In this document: one piece after another, positions 35,860-45,750 of the stretch
Layout of the letters: every line of letters starts with the position of its first letter
Position numbering within the stretch: position 1 is the stretch's first letter
NCBI RefSeq assembly: GCF_014041935.1
Contig: NZ_CP059491.1
Coordinates: forward strand, 434,001-498,000
Direction of reading: 5' to 3'
DNA length: 64,000 nt
Source of the DNA: Gordonia jinghuaiqii
Lineage (GTDB): Bacteria > Actinomycetota > Actinomycetes > Mycobacteriales > Mycobacteriaceae
The notes under the pieces: generated by a model
What the model saw: the letters and a program-made list of their open reading frames with translations, nothing else
The model's database searches: none
Told to the model about the DNA's origin: nothing
Position numbers and translations under genes: made by a program

Positions 35860-36741
35860 ATGGAGATCCGGCGCCTGCGACTGCTTCGTGAGTTCGCCGA
35901 TCGGGAATCCATCGGCGCGGTCGCCGAGGCGATGCACATGACCCCCTCTGCGGTGTCGCAACAGCTCAAGGTGCTCGCCGACGAGGCGGGTGTCGATCTG
36001 TTCGAGCCGGACGGACGGCGAATCCGCCTCACCGAGGCGGGACGTGCCCTGGTGCTTCGTGCCGACGATGTCATCGCGGCCGTGGAGCGGGCGCAGGAGG
36101 AGATGGCGTCGTACCGGTCCGGCAAGGCCAGAGTGCGGCTCGCGATGTTCCCGTCGGGCTCGACGCTGCTGTTACCCGCCGTGCTCGACCAGGCCGCCGC
36201 CACCGGTATCGACGTGCACGCCTTTCATCTCGACGTCGGATACCAGGGCGCGGCACCGGCTCTCGCCGACTTCGACGTCGTCGTCACCCACCGCGACGAA
36301 CGCACGCCCGCGGTCAACGTGCCGCGGGTGCGGGTCACCGAGTTGATGCGCGAGCCGGTCGACGTCATCGTTGCCGCGGACAGCGAGCTCGCCGTTCGTG
36401 ACGAGGTCGCGGTCACCGAACTGGCCGATCACGATTGGATCAGCGTCGAGGGTGGGTTCCCGGTCGACGATGTGCTGCAGTCGATCTCGGCGGTGACGGG
36501 CGTCGCGCCCCGGGTGACGCAGCGAATGCTGGACTTCACCACCATCGAGGCGCTCGTCGCCGGAGGTCACGGGATCGCGTTGATGCCGCGCTTCGCGGTG
36601 CGCCACCCCGGGGTGAGACGACTCGTGATCAAAGGGGTTCGCGCGGCCCGGGTCTACGAGGCATTGACCCGGCCGCGTTCACGCGCGGCGGCACAGCGGG
36701 TCGTCGAGTATCTGTTGTCGGCGGGCGCCGAGCAGAGATGA
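35860..36741 (+). CDS. LysR-family transcriptional regulator (ArgP/LysG-like)
   Basis: 293 residues. The N-terminal winged helix-turn-helix is RLRLLREFADRESIGAVAEAMHMTPSAVSQQLKVLADEAGVDLFE (about residues 5-50). A dimerisation helix (about 60-85) and a periplasmic-binding-like effector domain follow, with DFDVVVTHRDE and LVAGGHGIALMPRFAVR. The LRLLREFADRGS-type recognition region and overall size resemble actinobacterial regulators of amino-acid export or of small oxidoreductases. Start: ATG at 35860. It is likely autoregulated from the shared 130-bp promoter region with the thioredoxin gene. Confidence 0.88.
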   Translation: MEIRRLRLLREFADRESIGAVAEAMHMTPSAVSQQLKVLADEAGVDLFEPDGRRIRLTEAGRALVLRADDVIAAVERAQEEMASYRSGKARVRLAMFPSGSTLLLPAVLDQAAATGIDVHAFHLDVGYQGAAPALADFDVVVTHRDERTPAVNVPRVRVTELMREPVDVIVAADSELAVRDEVAVTELADHDWISVEGGFPVDDVLQSISAVTGVAPRVTQRMLDFTTIEALVAGGHGIALMPRFAVRHPGVRRLVIKGVRAARVYEALTRPRSRAAAQRVVEYLLSAGAEQR

Positions 36742-36820
36742 GGCCGACAGTCCGGAGTCGCGCTCCGCGCTGCCGGCCATCATCTGTGGTCGGAATTGTC
36801 TGTCAGACAGGGGCTCTCGG

Positions 36821-37972
36821 TCAGACGCCCAGGCTCTTGCCGACGATGTCCTTCATGATCTCGGTGGTGCCACCGAAGATCGTCTGGATGCGGGCATCGG
36901 TGTAGGCGCGGGCCACGCGGTACTCGTTCATGTAACCGTAGCCGCCGTGCAGCTGAAGGCAGCTGTCGATGACCCGCTTGGCGAGTTCGGTGCACCACCA
37001 CTTGTTCTTGGAGGCGTCGACGGCGTTCAGTTCGCCGTCGAGCACGGCCTGCAGGCAACGGTCGATGTAGACCTCGGCGATGTCGAGCTCGGTGGACATC
37101 TCGGCGAGGGTGAAGCGGTTCGCCTGGAAGGTGCCGATCGGACGCCCGAATGCCTTGCGGTCCTTGGTGTACTGCAGGGTTTCGTCGAAGATCGCGCGCG
37201 CACCGGCGATCGCGCCGATGCCGATCGACAGACGCTCGGAGGGCAGGTTCTGCATCAGGTGGTAGAAGCCCATGCCCTCCTGTCCCAGCAGGTTCTCGAC
37301 CGGTACGCGCACGTCGTTGAAGTGCAGTTCGGCGGTGTCCTGCGCCTTGAGCCCCATCTTGTCGAGCTTGCGGCCGCGCTCGAAGCCCTCCATGCCGCGC
37401 TCGACGACGAGCAGCGAGAACGCCTTGTGGCCGGCTTCGGGATCGGGATTGGTGCGGCACACCACGACCACGAGGTCGGAGTTGATGCCGGAGGAGATGA
37501 AGGTCTTGTTGCCGTTGAGGACGTAGTGGTCGCCCTCGAGCTTGGCCGAGGTCTTGATGCCCGCGAGGTCCGAGCCCGCACCCGGCTCGGTCATCGCGAC
37601 GGCGAGGATCGTCTCGCCGCTGGCGATGCCCGGCATCCAGCGCTTCTTCTGCTCGTCGTTCGCCAGGTGCACGAAGTACGGTGCGACGACGTCGTTCTGC
37701 AGGCTGAGGCCGGGTGCCGCGCCGTCGAACTTGGCGAACTCCTCGACGACGACCGCATTGAAGCGGAAGTCGTCCATCGCGCCGCCGCCGCCGTACTCCT
37801 CGGGGATGTTGAACCCGAGAAGACCTGCGTCACCGGCCTTCTTGAACGCGATGCGATCGACCTGACCGTTGCGCGTCCACTCCTCGGTGTACGGGCCGCA
37901 CTCGCGGATGAGGAACTGCCGCGCGGTCTCGCGCAGGGCCTCGTGCTCGTCTTCGAAGATGGTGCGTTTCAT
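36821..37972 (-). CDS. Acyl-CoA dehydrogenase
   Basis: FAD-dependent alpha,beta-dehydrogenation of acyl-CoA. The 383 residues include EEYGGGGAMDDFRF, the FAD/CoA signature VAMTEPGAGSDLAGIKTSA (about 126-144), FISSGINSDLVVVVCRT and KMGLKAQDTAELHFNDVRVP. The C-terminal LQLHGGYGYMNEYRVARAYTDARIQTIFGGTTEIMKDIV carries the catalytic Glu in GGTTEI. It is the last gene of a thiolase-TetR-dehydrogenase cluster, 30 bp after the TetR gene, so it acts in beta-oxidation of an unidentified acid. Start: ATG at 37972. Confidence 0.93.
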   Translation of the reverse strand: MKRTIFEDEHEALRETARQFLIRECGPYTEEWTRNGQVDRIAFKKAGDAGLLGFNIPEEYGGGGAMDDFRFNAVVVEEFAKFDGAAPGLSLQNDVVAPYFVHLANDEQKKRWMPGIASGETILAVAMTEPGAGSDLAGIKTSAKLEGDHYVLNGNKTFISSGINSDLVVVVCRTNPDPEAGHKAFSLLVVERGMEGFERGRKLDKMGLKAQDTAELHFNDVRVPVENLLGQEGMGFYHLMQNLPSERLSIGIGAIAGARAIFDETLQYTKDRKAFGRPIGTFQANRFTLAEMSTELDIAEVYIDRCLQAVLDGELNAVDASKNKWWCTELAKRVIDSCLQLHGGYGYMNEYRVARAYTDARIQTIFGGTTEIMKDIVGKSLGV

Positions 37973-38002
37973 GGCTTCTCCCTTTCGTCAGTTCTTGGTC
38001 GT

Positions 38003-38677
38003 TCAGCTGTTGTCGGTGTTGTCGGTGGGGGTGGCGCCCACGACCCGCAGCGAGATCAGCGCGTACGACGCCGCGACCTCGGCCGGCGTGCGGGCACCCG
38101 ACGGGCGGTACCAGGTGGTGACCGCCTGGCATGCGCCGAAGAGGTAGCGCAGGACGTCTTTGGGGTCCTCGTCGAAGCGGAACTCGCCTGTCTCGACGCC
38201 CCTCGCGATGACGTCGGCCAGTAGGTTCTCGGTCTCGGTGCGCATGGCGACGTAGGGCTCACGTCGCGGGTCCTCGGTGTCGAGATGCCGGAACTCGCTT
38301 GCCACACTGGCCAGTTCGAGGTCGCTGGTCATGTGCAGGACGATCGACTCGATGGCATTCGACAGTTGTTCGCTCGGGGTCTTGCCCTGGTCGATGGCCG
38401 CACCGACCCACGCGAGAACCGAGGTCATCGCGGCTTCGAGCAACTCGACGAGGATGCCGAGCTTGTTGTCGTGGTGGTAGTACAGCGTCGGCAACGAGAC
38501 CCCGGCACGCGAGGCGATGTCGCGTATCGAGGTGCCGTGGTAGCCGCGCTCGTAGAAGGCGTGTTTGGCCGCGACCAGGGTGGCCGGCAGCGGCACGGGT
38601 TCGCGCCGCCGCCAGTCCAATCCCTCGGTCTCGATCGTGAGCCTCTTGCCGGGGGCAGCCTTGGCGGCCTCAGACAC
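38003..38677 (-). CDS. TetR-family regulator of the thiolase/acyl-CoA dehydrogenase cluster
   Basis: 224 residues. The helix-turn-helix lies at about residues 30-75: LVAAKHAFYERGYHGTSIRDIASRAGVSLPTLYYHHDNKLGILVELLEAA. The C-terminal ligand domain includes MTSDLELASVASEFRHLD, typical of TetR proteins that sense acyl-CoAs. The GTG at 38677 overlaps the thiolase stop by 8 nt, so translation is coupled. The 12-bp palindrome TAACGATCGTTA upstream of the thiolase is its likely operator, giving autoregulation of the whole cluster. Confidence 0.88.
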   Translation of the reverse strand: MSEAAKAAPGKRLTIETEGLDWRRREPVPLPATLVAAKHAFYERGYHGTSIRDIASRAGVSLPTLYYHHDNKLGILVELLEAAMTSVLAWVGAAIDQGKTPSEQLSNAIESIVLHMTSDLELASVASEFRHLDTEDPRREPYVAMRTETENLLADVIARGVETGEFRFDEDPKDVLRYLFGACQAVTTWYRPSGARTPAEVAASYALISLRVVGATPTDNTDNS

Positions 38678-39863
38678 GTTCGATGATGGTGGCGTTGGCC
38701 ATGCCCGCGCCTTCGCACATGGTCTGGAGGCCGTAGCGGCCGCCGGTGGCCTCGAGGTGGTTGACCATCGTCGACAGCAGACGGGTGCCGGACGAGCCCA
38801 GTGCGTGGCCGAGTGAGATGGCACCGCCGCGCGGGTTCAGCTTGGCCGGGTCCGCGCCGAACTCGTGTGCCCAGGCGAGCGGCACCGGTGCGAACGCCTC
38901 GTTGACCTCGTAGGTGTCGATGTCGTCGATGCTCAACCCGGCCCGCTTGAGGACCTTGTGGGTGGCCGGGATCGGTGCGGTGAGCATGAAGATCGGGTCG
39001 TCGCCGGCCACCGAGAACGAGTGGAAACGCGCACGCGGGGTCAGGCCCAGCTTGGAGGCCATGGTGTCGCTCATGATGAGCGCACCGGATGCGCCGTCGG
39101 TGAGCGGCGAGGAGTTGCCCGGCGTGATGAGCCAGTTGATGTCGGGAAAGCGTGCGGCGGTCTCTTCGGTGTAGAAGGACGGACGGAGACCGGACAGGCC
39201 CTCGGCGGTGGTCGACGCGCGGACCGTCTCGTCGACGCGGTGGGTGACGATCTCGCCGGCGGCGTCGGCGACGTCGATCGGCAGGACCTCACGGTCGAAG
39301 AAGCCGTCGGCGGCTGCTGCCGCGGCCCGCTGATGCGACTGCGCGGCGAAGGCGTCGAGGGTGTCGCGGTCGAACTTCCACTTGGCCGAGATCAGTTCGG
39401 CCGAGATGCCCTGGTTGACCAGGCCTTCGGGGTAGCGGGCGGCCATGCTCGGGCCGTGGGGGCTCTGTCCCTGCGTCGAGAAGCCCATGGGTACGCGGCT
39501 CATGGACTCCACGCCTGCCGCGATGACGATGTCGTAGGCCCCGGCGATGACTCCCTGCGCGGCGAAGTGCGCGGCCTGCTGGCTCGACCCGCACTGGCGG
39601 TCGACGGTGGTGGCGGGCACCGACTCGGGGAAGCCGGCCGACAGGAGCGCCGAGCGGGAGATGTTCAGGGCCTGCTCACCGGCCTGGCCGACACAACCGC
39701 CGATCACGTCGTCGACGAGGGCGGGGTCGAGGTCGTTGCGCTCGACGAGCGAGCGGAGAACATGCGCGAGCAGTTCGACGGGCTTGGTCGCAGAGAGCGC
39801 GCCGCCGGGCTTGCCCTTTCCGGATGCGAGTCGGACGACGTCGACGATGACGGCTTCAGGCAT
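38670..39863 (-). CDS. Acetyl-CoA acetyltransferase / thiolase
   Basis: 397 residues. Thiolytic cleavage of 3-ketoacyl-CoA or the reverse condensation. The acyl-accepting nucleophile is C91 in VDRQCGSSQQA. The catalytic His lies in GGAISLGHALGSSGTRL (about 350), where the usual GHPxGxSG has Ala for Pro, and the second Cys is in MCEGAGMANATI (about 382). NEAFAPVPLAW is also conserved. The ATG at 39863 has GAGAGG a few bases upstream. As first gene of the cluster it is transcribed from the operator-bearing region at 39864-40000. Together with the dehydrogenase it suggests catabolism of a fatty acid or alicyclic acid. Confidence 0.93.
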   Translation of the reverse strand: MPEAVIVDVVRLASGKGKPGGALSATKPVELLAHVLRSLVERNDLDPALVDDVIGGCVGQAGEQALNISRSALLSAGFPESVPATTVDRQCGSSQQAAHFAAQGVIAGAYDIVIAAGVESMSRVPMGFSTQGQSPHGPSMAARYPEGLVNQGISAELISAKWKFDRDTLDAFAAQSHQRAAAAAADGFFDREVLPIDVADAAGEIVTHRVDETVRASTTAEGLSGLRPSFYTEETAARFPDINWLITPGNSSPLTDGASGALIMSDTMASKLGLTPRARFHSFSVAGDDPIFMLTAPIPATHKVLKRAGLSIDDIDTYEVNEAFAPVPLAWAHEFGADPAKLNPRGGAISLGHALGSSGTRLLSTMVNHLEATGGRYGLQTMCEGAGMANATIIERV

Positions 39864-39929
39864 GGAATTCCTCTCGAGGCATGTGGAATCGCGAAGTGCT
39901 GAGCGCAGCATGACGCCCGTCACTGTATC

Positions 39930-39941
39930 TAACGATCGTTA
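39930..39941 (-). promoter_or_regulatory. Palindromic operator TAACGATCGTTA upstream of the thiolase
   Basis: A perfect 12-bp palindrome lies 67 bp upstream of the thiolase start, in a locally AT-richer stretch (39924-39952) that can serve as promoter. The form is typical of TetR operators, and the only regulator gene in the cluster is a TetR protein. Confidence 0.6.
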
Positions 39942-40006
39942 TACCGGTTTAGCACGCCGATGTCCGGGGATCAACACCGTCGCCTCGATGTGGTGATGGA
40001 CGGGCC

Positions 40007-40039
40007 GGCCCTCGACCCGGTGGCGCCGGGTCGAGGGCC
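40007..40039 (-). terminator. Terminator hairpin of the monooxygenase gene
   Basis: A 14-bp perfect stem GGCCCTCGACCCGG (40007-40020) with 40026-40039 and a 5-nt loop lies 15 bp beyond the stop of the minus-strand gene at 40055. There is no T-run. Confidence 0.7.
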
Positions 40040-40054
40040 CTCTCGGCACTCGGG

Positions 40055-40375
40055 TCAGATGGTGCCCTTGTCGGCGTGACCAGCGGGGACCGCGGTGAAG
40101 GTCTTGACGTCGAGCGGACCGGCCAGCAGGCTGCCGATCGTCTTGCCGAGCTCGGTGAGGGCGGGGGCGGCGCCGTGGGTGCCCAGGGCCTCCATCGACT
40201 CCCAGCGCTCGATCATCACCAGGTCGGTCGAGTCACCGGTCGCCTCGTGCAGCGCGTACTTGCCGCACCCCGGCTCATCGTGCACCTGGGGAATCGCCTT
40301 GAGGACGGCATCGCGCACGGCCTGCTCCTCACCGGGTTTGGGCGAGATGGTGGCGACGACGATCACTTCGGCCAT
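40055..40375 (-). CDS. Antibiotic-biosynthesis-monooxygenase-fold protein (YgiN-like)
   Basis: 106 residues of the dimeric ABM ferredoxin-like fold. MAEVIVVATISPKPGEEQAV opens the first strand and helix. CGKYALHEATGDSTDLVMIERWESMEALGTH is the central strand-helix typical of YgiN-like quinol monooxygenases and heme-degrading relatives. An AGGAG-type ribosome binding site precedes the ATG at 40375. It is an isolated gene with its own terminator, next to the thiolase cluster and the decayed Mce locus. The substrate is unknown; a role in oxidising a small aromatic or quinol is only a family expectation. Confidence 0.82.
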   Translation of the reverse strand: MAEVIVVATISPKPGEEQAVRDAVLKAIPQVHDEPGCGKYALHEATGDSTDLVMIERWESMEALGTHGAAPALTELGKTIGSLLAGPLDVKTFTAVPAGHADKGTI

Positions 40376-40658
40376 GGTCGGACTTCTCCTCTGTACGTGG
40401 ACTGGGTGGTGCGTGGACTCTGGTTGGCTGTCCGGCTGCCGTGGGCGCACGGCGACGGTTCCTCCGGTGACGTTAGGGGAGCGACCCGTCCGGCGGGGGT
40501 GTTTGCCCATTCGGGTCGGGTGCCCCGTTCTGACGACCGGGGCGTGCCGGACCACCGGGACGCCGGACGATGAAAGTGAGACGCCAAAACACAGTCGAAG
40601 TATCAATGCGACTACAGCTGATGCCGGATTTCCGTGCCCGTGTGGCGGGAGCGGTTCG

Positions 40659-41200
40659 ATGAGTCGAATCCCTGGATGGTTGTCGGCGGGTGCGCTCATG
40701 ATGACGATGGTGCTCGGTGTGGGCTACCTCGTCATCGGCGTTCTGGCGGTCGACCCGATCCGGAAGCACACGAGCATCACGGTCGATCTCGCCGACTCCT
40801 CCGGTCTGACATCGGGTTCCGACGTCGTCTACCGCGGAGTGAACATCGGTCGGGTCGAGGGGGTCACCGGGCGGGCAGGAGGCGTCCGCGTCCGGCAAAG
40901 CAGATCTGTTGTTGCTCACCTTGACCTCGCGACAGAGGCACCTCGACGCCCTGGCCGACCACATGACCGACATGCTCTCCAAGACGGACGAGTTGAAGCC
41001 GGGCGATGATGTCCGACCCGCCGCAGCTCGATGCGCTCGGCAAACTCTCTGGGCATCTCCTACGAGTACCTGTTCTTCACCTCCCGCGAGCTGCGACCGA
41101 CACCCGGCCTCCGGTGTATCCACCGCGGTGGATGACGCCCGCGCCGACGTGGACGCCGCTGGTGACACCAGTGAAGCCGAGGGTCGGTCGTCGGTGACAA
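40659..41200 (+). pseudogene. Decayed Mce-family (MlaD domain) gene
   Basis: An ATG at 40659, with GGGAG about 7 nt upstream, opens MSRIPGWLSAGALMMTMVL, a membrane anchor, then the start of an MlaD/Mce domain: HTSITVDLADSSGLTSGSDV, VVYRGVNIGRVEGVTG. After about residue 80 the frame loses similarity. A later Mce-like helix (RQRHLDALADHMTDMLSKTDEL, about 40924-40990) is in another frame. The normal middle of the domain is absent, so at least one deletion and one frameshift have occurred. Intact Mce proteins import lipids or sterols through six-gene operons; nothing else of such an operon is intact here. The end coordinate is approximate. Confidence 0.7.
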
Positions 41201-41480
41201 CGACTCCGTCGATCCGGCGAAGCCCAAGAAGCCGAAGAAGCTGAAGGCGTCGAAATCGAAAGTGACGAAGAGGAACTCGGGGAAGGGCGGCAAGGAGGGT
41301 GCGAAGTCAAAGAAGGGGTCCGGGAAGGAGGGTCGCCCCCACGTGGACCACTCATCGCGCCCGGTGCCGTGGCGGCGATCGCCGTCGTCCTGCCCGCTTG
41401 TTCGGAATCCTCTGGGCGGCGGTCACGCGGGATGTTTCGGAAGCTCGCGTCACAACGTACTGACGCGACTGTAACTTCGT
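41200..41480 (+). pseudogene. Remnant of an Mce-associated membrane protein
   Basis: A Lys-rich stretch (KPKKPKKLKASKSKVTKRNS and a following GGKEGAKSKKGSGKEG) resembles the basic N-terminus of Mce-associated proteins that follow mce operons. The expected membrane helix (LIAPGAVAAIAVVLPACSE) is present but in a different frame, so a frameshift separates them, and no rest of the protein is seen. The assignment rests on composition and on the adjacent Mce fragment. Confidence 0.45.
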
Positions 41481-41645
41481 GGACATCATTATTCGGTTTC
41501 CTTGCAGTTGACACCGAACACCCCCAGTGGATGCTCGTGTTGCAGCGTTTGCTACTCCCGCAACTATTCCGACTGCCCTTTGCCGGTTCCGAATACGCGC
41601 ATCACAGCGTGGGGGCCGGTGTGAAATCCGAGAAACGGACCTACA

Positions 41646-42689
41646 TTGAGACAGAAGCGAAGTTTCCTTACGGCGAAGACCGCGATCGCCTTGGCTGCGG
41701 CGGCGCTCACAGTGGTGGCTGCAGGCTGTGCGGCACCACGCGACGACGCGTCCAGCGAGTTCGACGGCGTGGTCCCCAGCTCGGTCAGAGCTGCCATCGC
41801 CGAGGAGGATCCGGTGGTGCTCATCCAGAACAACTGGACGAGTCAGCTCATCCAGTCGCGGCTCGCCTATCGCGTCCTCGAAGAGATGGGCGCGGAAGTG
41901 CAACTGAGCCCGGTGGATTGGGCTGCCTCTTTCCCTGCAATGGCCACCTCCGATGACACAGTACTCATGGAGTTGTGGGACTTGACATCGCAGGAACTGA
42001 TCGAGAACTACGTCGAGAACGACAAAACAGTGGTGGATCTCGGTGACACAGGTCCCACTGCCGAGGAGGGCTGGTACGTACCGACCTACGTCATCAAGGG
42101 TGACCCCGAGCGTGGGATCGAGGCGACGTGCCCCGGACTCCCGAATTGGGAAGCGCTTAACGATTGCGTGGACGTGTTCGCACCCACGCCGGGAGCCAAG
42201 GGGCGCTACTTCTCCGGCGACGTCGCGTGGGGTGAGCAGTACGGCGACGTTCAGCGGATCAAGAACCTAGACCTCGATTACGAGATATCGTTCGCCGGGT
42301 CGGAGGCCGCGCTGGGTGCCGAGTTCACCCGTGCCTATGAGCGTGGCGAACCGGTCCTCGGTTTGATGTGGTCACCCCACTTCCTCACCGCGAAGTACGA
42401 TCTCACTCGCGTCGAGTTCCCCCCATACTCCGACGAATGCTGGGGCACCACGTATGCGTGCAACTGGGGAGACATCAGTCTCCGAAAGATGGCGTCGGCC
42501 GGGTTCGCCGCGGCGCACCCCGTCGCAGCCGAGTTCCTCGACAATTACACCCTCTCGATCGAGGCGCTCGACGAGATGATGGTGAACGTCGACGAAGGCG
42601 GGATGAGTGTCGACGAGGCCGTGGACGCGTGGATGCAGGCGTCCCCCGACGTCTGGCAGGCCTGGATTCCGCAAGTTCAGGCGGATTGA
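41646..42689 (+). CDS. Substrate-binding lipoprotein of a glycine betaine/choline-type ABC transporter
   Basis: 347 residues from a TTG at 41646; no better in-frame start exists upstream. The signal peptide ends in the lipobox VVAAGC (about residues 23-28). The OpuAC-type binding domain contains VLIQNNWTSQLIQSRLAYRVLEEMG, ELWDLTSQELIENYVEN and WSPHFLTAKYDL. Several Trp residues (NNWTS, VDWAAS, MWSP, CWGTT) could form the aromatic cage that binds quaternary ammonium. Possible sigma-70-like TTGACA lies at 41508-41513. It is first of four tightly packed genes with the permease starting 3 nt on. The exact ligand is not determined. Confidence 0.88.
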   Translation: MRQKRSFLTAKTAIALAAAALTVVAAGCAAPRDDASSEFDGVVPSSVRAAIAEEDPVVLIQNNWTSQLIQSRLAYRVLEEMGAEVQLSPVDWAASFPAMATSDDTVLMELWDLTSQELIENYVENDKTVVDLGDTGPTAEEGWYVPTYVIKGDPERGIEATCPGLPNWEALNDCVDVFAPTPGAKGRYFSGDVAWGEQYGDVQRIKNLDLDYEISFAGSEAALGAEFTRAYERGEPVLGLMWSPHFLTAKYDLTRVEFPPYSDECWGTTYACNWGDISLRKMASAGFAAAHPVAAEFLDNYTLSIEALDEMMVNVDEGGMSVDEAVDAWMQASPDVWQAWIPQVQAD

Positions 42690-42691
42690 CG

Positions 42692-44584
42692 GTGTCAAGA
42701 GCAGCAAGGCGACCCCAAGCCTTGGTGATTCTGCTGAGCGGTCTGGTTGCCCTGCTGCTCACGACGCTCTTCACCAACATCGGCACGTTCCCCGATCGTT
42801 TTCGCCTTCCCCTCGGGGACGTGGTCGAAAGTGCTGCCGACTGGTTTGTCGCCGGCGGCGGGTGGCTGTACGAACCGGTGGGGGATGCGTTCACCACGGT
42901 CTTCACCGAAACCGTGCTGTGGCTACAGGTTTTCCCCGCACCCTTGGTGGCCGCAACGATCGTGCTGATCGCCTACCTTGCCGCCGGGAAATGGATCGCA
43001 GCTCTCGCGGTCGCATTGATCGCATGGGTCCTTGCGTTCGACCTCTGGGTCGCACTACTGGAGACCTTGGTCTTGATGGGGTTGTCTGCGCTCGTTGCGA
43101 CCGTGATCGGGGTGGCTGTCGGAGTGGCGAGCGCACGCGGAACGAAGACCCGGGCGGTGGTGTCGGTCGTATTGGATGGCATGCAGGCGATTCCGGTGCT
43201 GGTCTATCTGCTGCCCGTTCTCCTCGTCTTCGGGCCGGGGAACACCTCCGCACTGCTCGTGACCGTCATTTACGCGGTTCCGCCCGCTGCACGGCTGACC
43301 GATCTCGGTATTCGGTCGATCGGTGCGAACACGATCGAGTCCGCACAGTCCCTCGGGATGACCTCGTGGCAGCTCCTGTTCAAAGTGCAACTGCCGCTGG
43401 CCCGTCCGAGCATCTTGGCGGGTGCGAACCAAACGATCATGGCGGCGATGGCGATGGCCGTCATCGCCGCCATGATCGGCGCGTCCGGCCTCGGACAACC
43501 GGTGTGGCGAAGTCTCAATCAGCTGCAGTTCGGCACCGCCCTCGAGGGTGGCATCGCACTCATCCTGCTGGCGATTCTGTTGGACAGGTCGAGCGCGAGC
43601 GTAGGTAACGCACAGCAGGGCGAGCTCCGAAAGCGATCCATCCACGCCGCGTGCGCGCTTGTCGTGGTGTGCGTTCCAGTGTTGGCGATGCCGAGCTTGC
43701 AGGCCGCCGACTTCTCACCGGCACCCGACTTCATGCGAATGTCGTTACGTGGCACGGTCGACAGTGCCGTCGGGTGGTTGAACGTGAACCTCGGCGGTGC
43801 CTTCGACATACTCGTCGACACAATCCAGAGCTTCGGCCTGGATCCGATCGTGAGCACGCTCACATGGCTTCCGTGGCCCGTCGTCGTCGTGCTGCTGGGT
43901 CTCATCGGTTGCGTACTGCTGGGCGTGAAAGGCGGAATCCTCATCGCCGCGGGCGCGGTGTTCATCGGTCTGCTCGGAATGTGGCATGCGGCAATCGCGA
44001 CCATCTCGATTCTGGGCGTCTCGGTGGTGTGCGCCGTTGCCATCGGGGTGCCGATCGGAATCGCGATGAGCGCCAGTGATCGCGTCGCCGCGACGCTTCG
44101 ACCGGTGCTGGACACCATGCAGACCCTGCCGATCTATCTGGTGGTGATACCGGCCGTGATCGTCGTCGGCTCAGGGTCGGTCGCCGGCGTCCTGGCAACG
44201 ATTCTCTACTGTATGCCGCCCGTCATTCGACTGACCAATGTTGCCATCCGCGAGGTCGACCCTGGTGTGTCCGAGGCGGCAGAGAGCCTCGGAGTATCCC
44301 GGTGGCAGATGCTGAGCAAGGTTGATCTACCGCTCGGATCGCCCACCATCCTCGTAGGCGTCAATCAGACGATCATGCTCGCGATGGCCATGGCCGTGGT
44401 GAGCGCGTTCGTGGGTACCCCAGGCCTCGGGTCCGAGATCCTGGTCTCGGTTGCACGTGTGGACCTCGCCACCGGGATCGAAGCAGGCCTGAGCATGCTT
44501 GTCCTCGCACTCGTCGCAGACCGGATGCTCCGGGCCTCGATTTCGCGAAGCCGTATCGAAAAATCACTCGAATCCATCTCATGA
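42692..44584 (+). CDS. Double permease of the betaine/choline-type ABC transporter
   Basis: 630 residues from a GTG at 42692. Two complete ProW-type permease domains are fused. The first has its EAA-like loop [33 protein letters not shown] (about residues 215-247). The second has [34 protein letters not shown] (about 525-558). Each is preceded by [14 protein letters not shown] or [15 protein letters not shown] and followed by NQTIM. About twelve membrane helices and two periplasmic helical segments (after AAD and AAD/FSPAP) are visible. Usual systems use a homodimer of single-domain ProW, so one chain here supplies both halves. It overlaps the ATPase gene by ATGA. Confidence 0.9.
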   Translation: MSRAARRPQALVILLSGLVALLLTTLFTNIGTFPDRFRLPLGDVVESAADWFVAGGGWLYEPVGDAFTTVFTETVLWLQVFPAPLVAATIVLIAYLAAGKWIAALAVALIAWVLAFDLWVALLETLVLMGLSALVATVIGVAVGVASARGTKTRAVVSVVLDGMQAIPVLVYLLPVLLVFGPGNTSALLVTVIYAVPPAARLTDLGIRSIGANTIESAQSLGMTSWQLLFKVQLPLARPSILAGANQTIMAAMAMAVIAAMIGASGLGQPVWRSLNQLQFGTALEGGIALILLAILLDRSSASVGNAQQGELRKRSIHAACALVVVCVPVLAMPSLQAADFSPAPDFMRMSLRGTVDSAVGWLNVNLGGAFDILVDTIQSFGLDPIVSTLTWLPWPVVVVLLGLIGCVLLGVKGGILIAAGAVFIGLLGMWHAAIATISILGVSVVCAVAIGVPIGIAMSASDRVAATLRPVLDTMQTLPIYLVVIPAVIVVGSGSVAGVLATILYCMPPVIRLTNVAIREVDPGVSEAAESLGVSRWQMLSKVDLPLGSPTILVGVNQTIMLAMAMAVVSAFVGTPGLGSEILVSVARVDLATGIEAGLSMLVLALVADRMLRASISRSRIEKSLESIS

Positions 44585-45750
44585 CGAATGGTGGTATCAC
44601 TGTGGCCAAGACCTATGTGAACGAAAACGATCAGCACACAACACCTTCGGAGACGCTGCCCGCCGAGACCGCTGCCACGTCCGCCGTCTCCCAGCCGGAG
44701 CGACCGTCGATCCATGTGCGAAAGCTGTGGAAGCTGTTCGGCCCAGGGGCAGAACGCATCCCGAACGACAAATCACTGTCGATATTGAGCCGGGCGGAAC
44801 TCTTGGCTCGAACCCAATGCACCGTGGCGGTGCGCGATGTCAGCTTCGAAGTTGCCTCGGGTGAGATGTTCGTGATCATGGGATTATCCGGCTCCGGCAA
44901 ATCCACTCTGGTCCGATGCCTCACCCGGCTGATCGAGCCCACACTCGGTGCCGTGTTGATGGCGGGTGAGGACATCACGCAGGCAACCGATGATCAGCTC
45001 CGAACACTTCGCCGCGCCAAGGTGGCGATGGTTTTCCAGCACTTCGGACTTCTACCGCACCGCACCGTCCTGGCCAACGTCGCATTCGGCCTCGAGGTTC
45101 GCGGTCAAGACAAGGCCTCCCGCACGAAGCGCGCGCGAGAGGTCATCGACCTCGTGGGGTTGACCGGGTACGAAAACTCCTATCCAGGAGAACTTTCGGG
45201 CGGAATGCAACAGCGCGTCGGCCTCGCCAGGGCGCTCGCCGGCGATCCCGACGTGCTGTTGTTCGACGAACCGTTCTCCGCGCTTGATCCATTGATTCGC
45301 CGCGAGATGCAGAACGAGGTCAAGCGCCTGCACAAGGTGGTGGGAAAGACGATGGTCTTCGTCACCCACGATCTGCAGGAAGCACTGAAACTCGGTGACC
45401 GGATCATGATCATGCGGGACGGTGAGATCGCTCAGATCGGTACGGGTGCAGAGCTTGTCTCTTCGCCCGCCGACGACTATGTCCGTAGGTTCGTCAGTGA
45501 CGTCCAGAAATCACGGGTGCTGACGATCGGCGATGCGATGCGTATCCCCGAGCCGGGTGAACACTTGTCGGGCGACCACCTTCCCCCGGACATGCTGGTG
45601 ATCGATGCAGCCAAGCAGGTTCTCGGCTGTAACCTTCCTATTCCTGTGTGTGAGAAAGGAATACAACTTGGTGTTGTGGACAGGGAACGCGTCATCGATA
45701 TCATCACCGATCAGAACCAGGACCACACATGCATGTCGCCAACCAGCTGA
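44581..45750 (+). CDS. ATP-binding subunit of the betaine/choline-type ABC transporter
   Basis: 389 residues, OpuAA/ProV type. A polar N-terminal extension of about 45 residues precedes Walker [10 protein letters not shown] (about residues 101-109). The Q-loop is [14 protein letters not shown], the signature is [15 protein letters not shown], and Walker B is [20 protein letters not shown]. The switch is [15 protein letters not shown]. After the ATPase core there is a short tail (from about 310) in place of the paired CBS domains of typical ProV, ending [20 protein letters not shown] and [11 protein letters not shown], which looks like one degenerate CBS unit. Start: ATG at 44581 inside the permease stop. 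Confidence 0.93.
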   Translation: MTNGGITVAKTYVNENDQHTTPSETLPAETAATSAVSQPERPSIHVRKLWKLFGPGAERIPNDKSLSILSRAELLARTQCTVAVRDVSFEVASGEMFVIMGLSGSGKSTLVRCLTRLIEPTLGAVLMAGEDITQATDDQLRTLRRAKVAMVFQHFGLLPHRTVLANVAFGLEVRGQDKASRTKRAREVIDLVGLTGYENSYPGELSGGMQQRVGLARALAGDPDVLLFDEPFSALDPLIRREMQNEVKRLHKVVGKTMVFVTHDLQEALKLGDRIMIMRDGEIAQIGTGAELVSSPADDYVRRFVSDVQKSRVLTIGDAMRIPEPGEHLSGDHLPPDMLVIDAAKQVLGCNLPIPVCEKGIQLGVVDRERVIDIITDQNQDHTCMSPTS

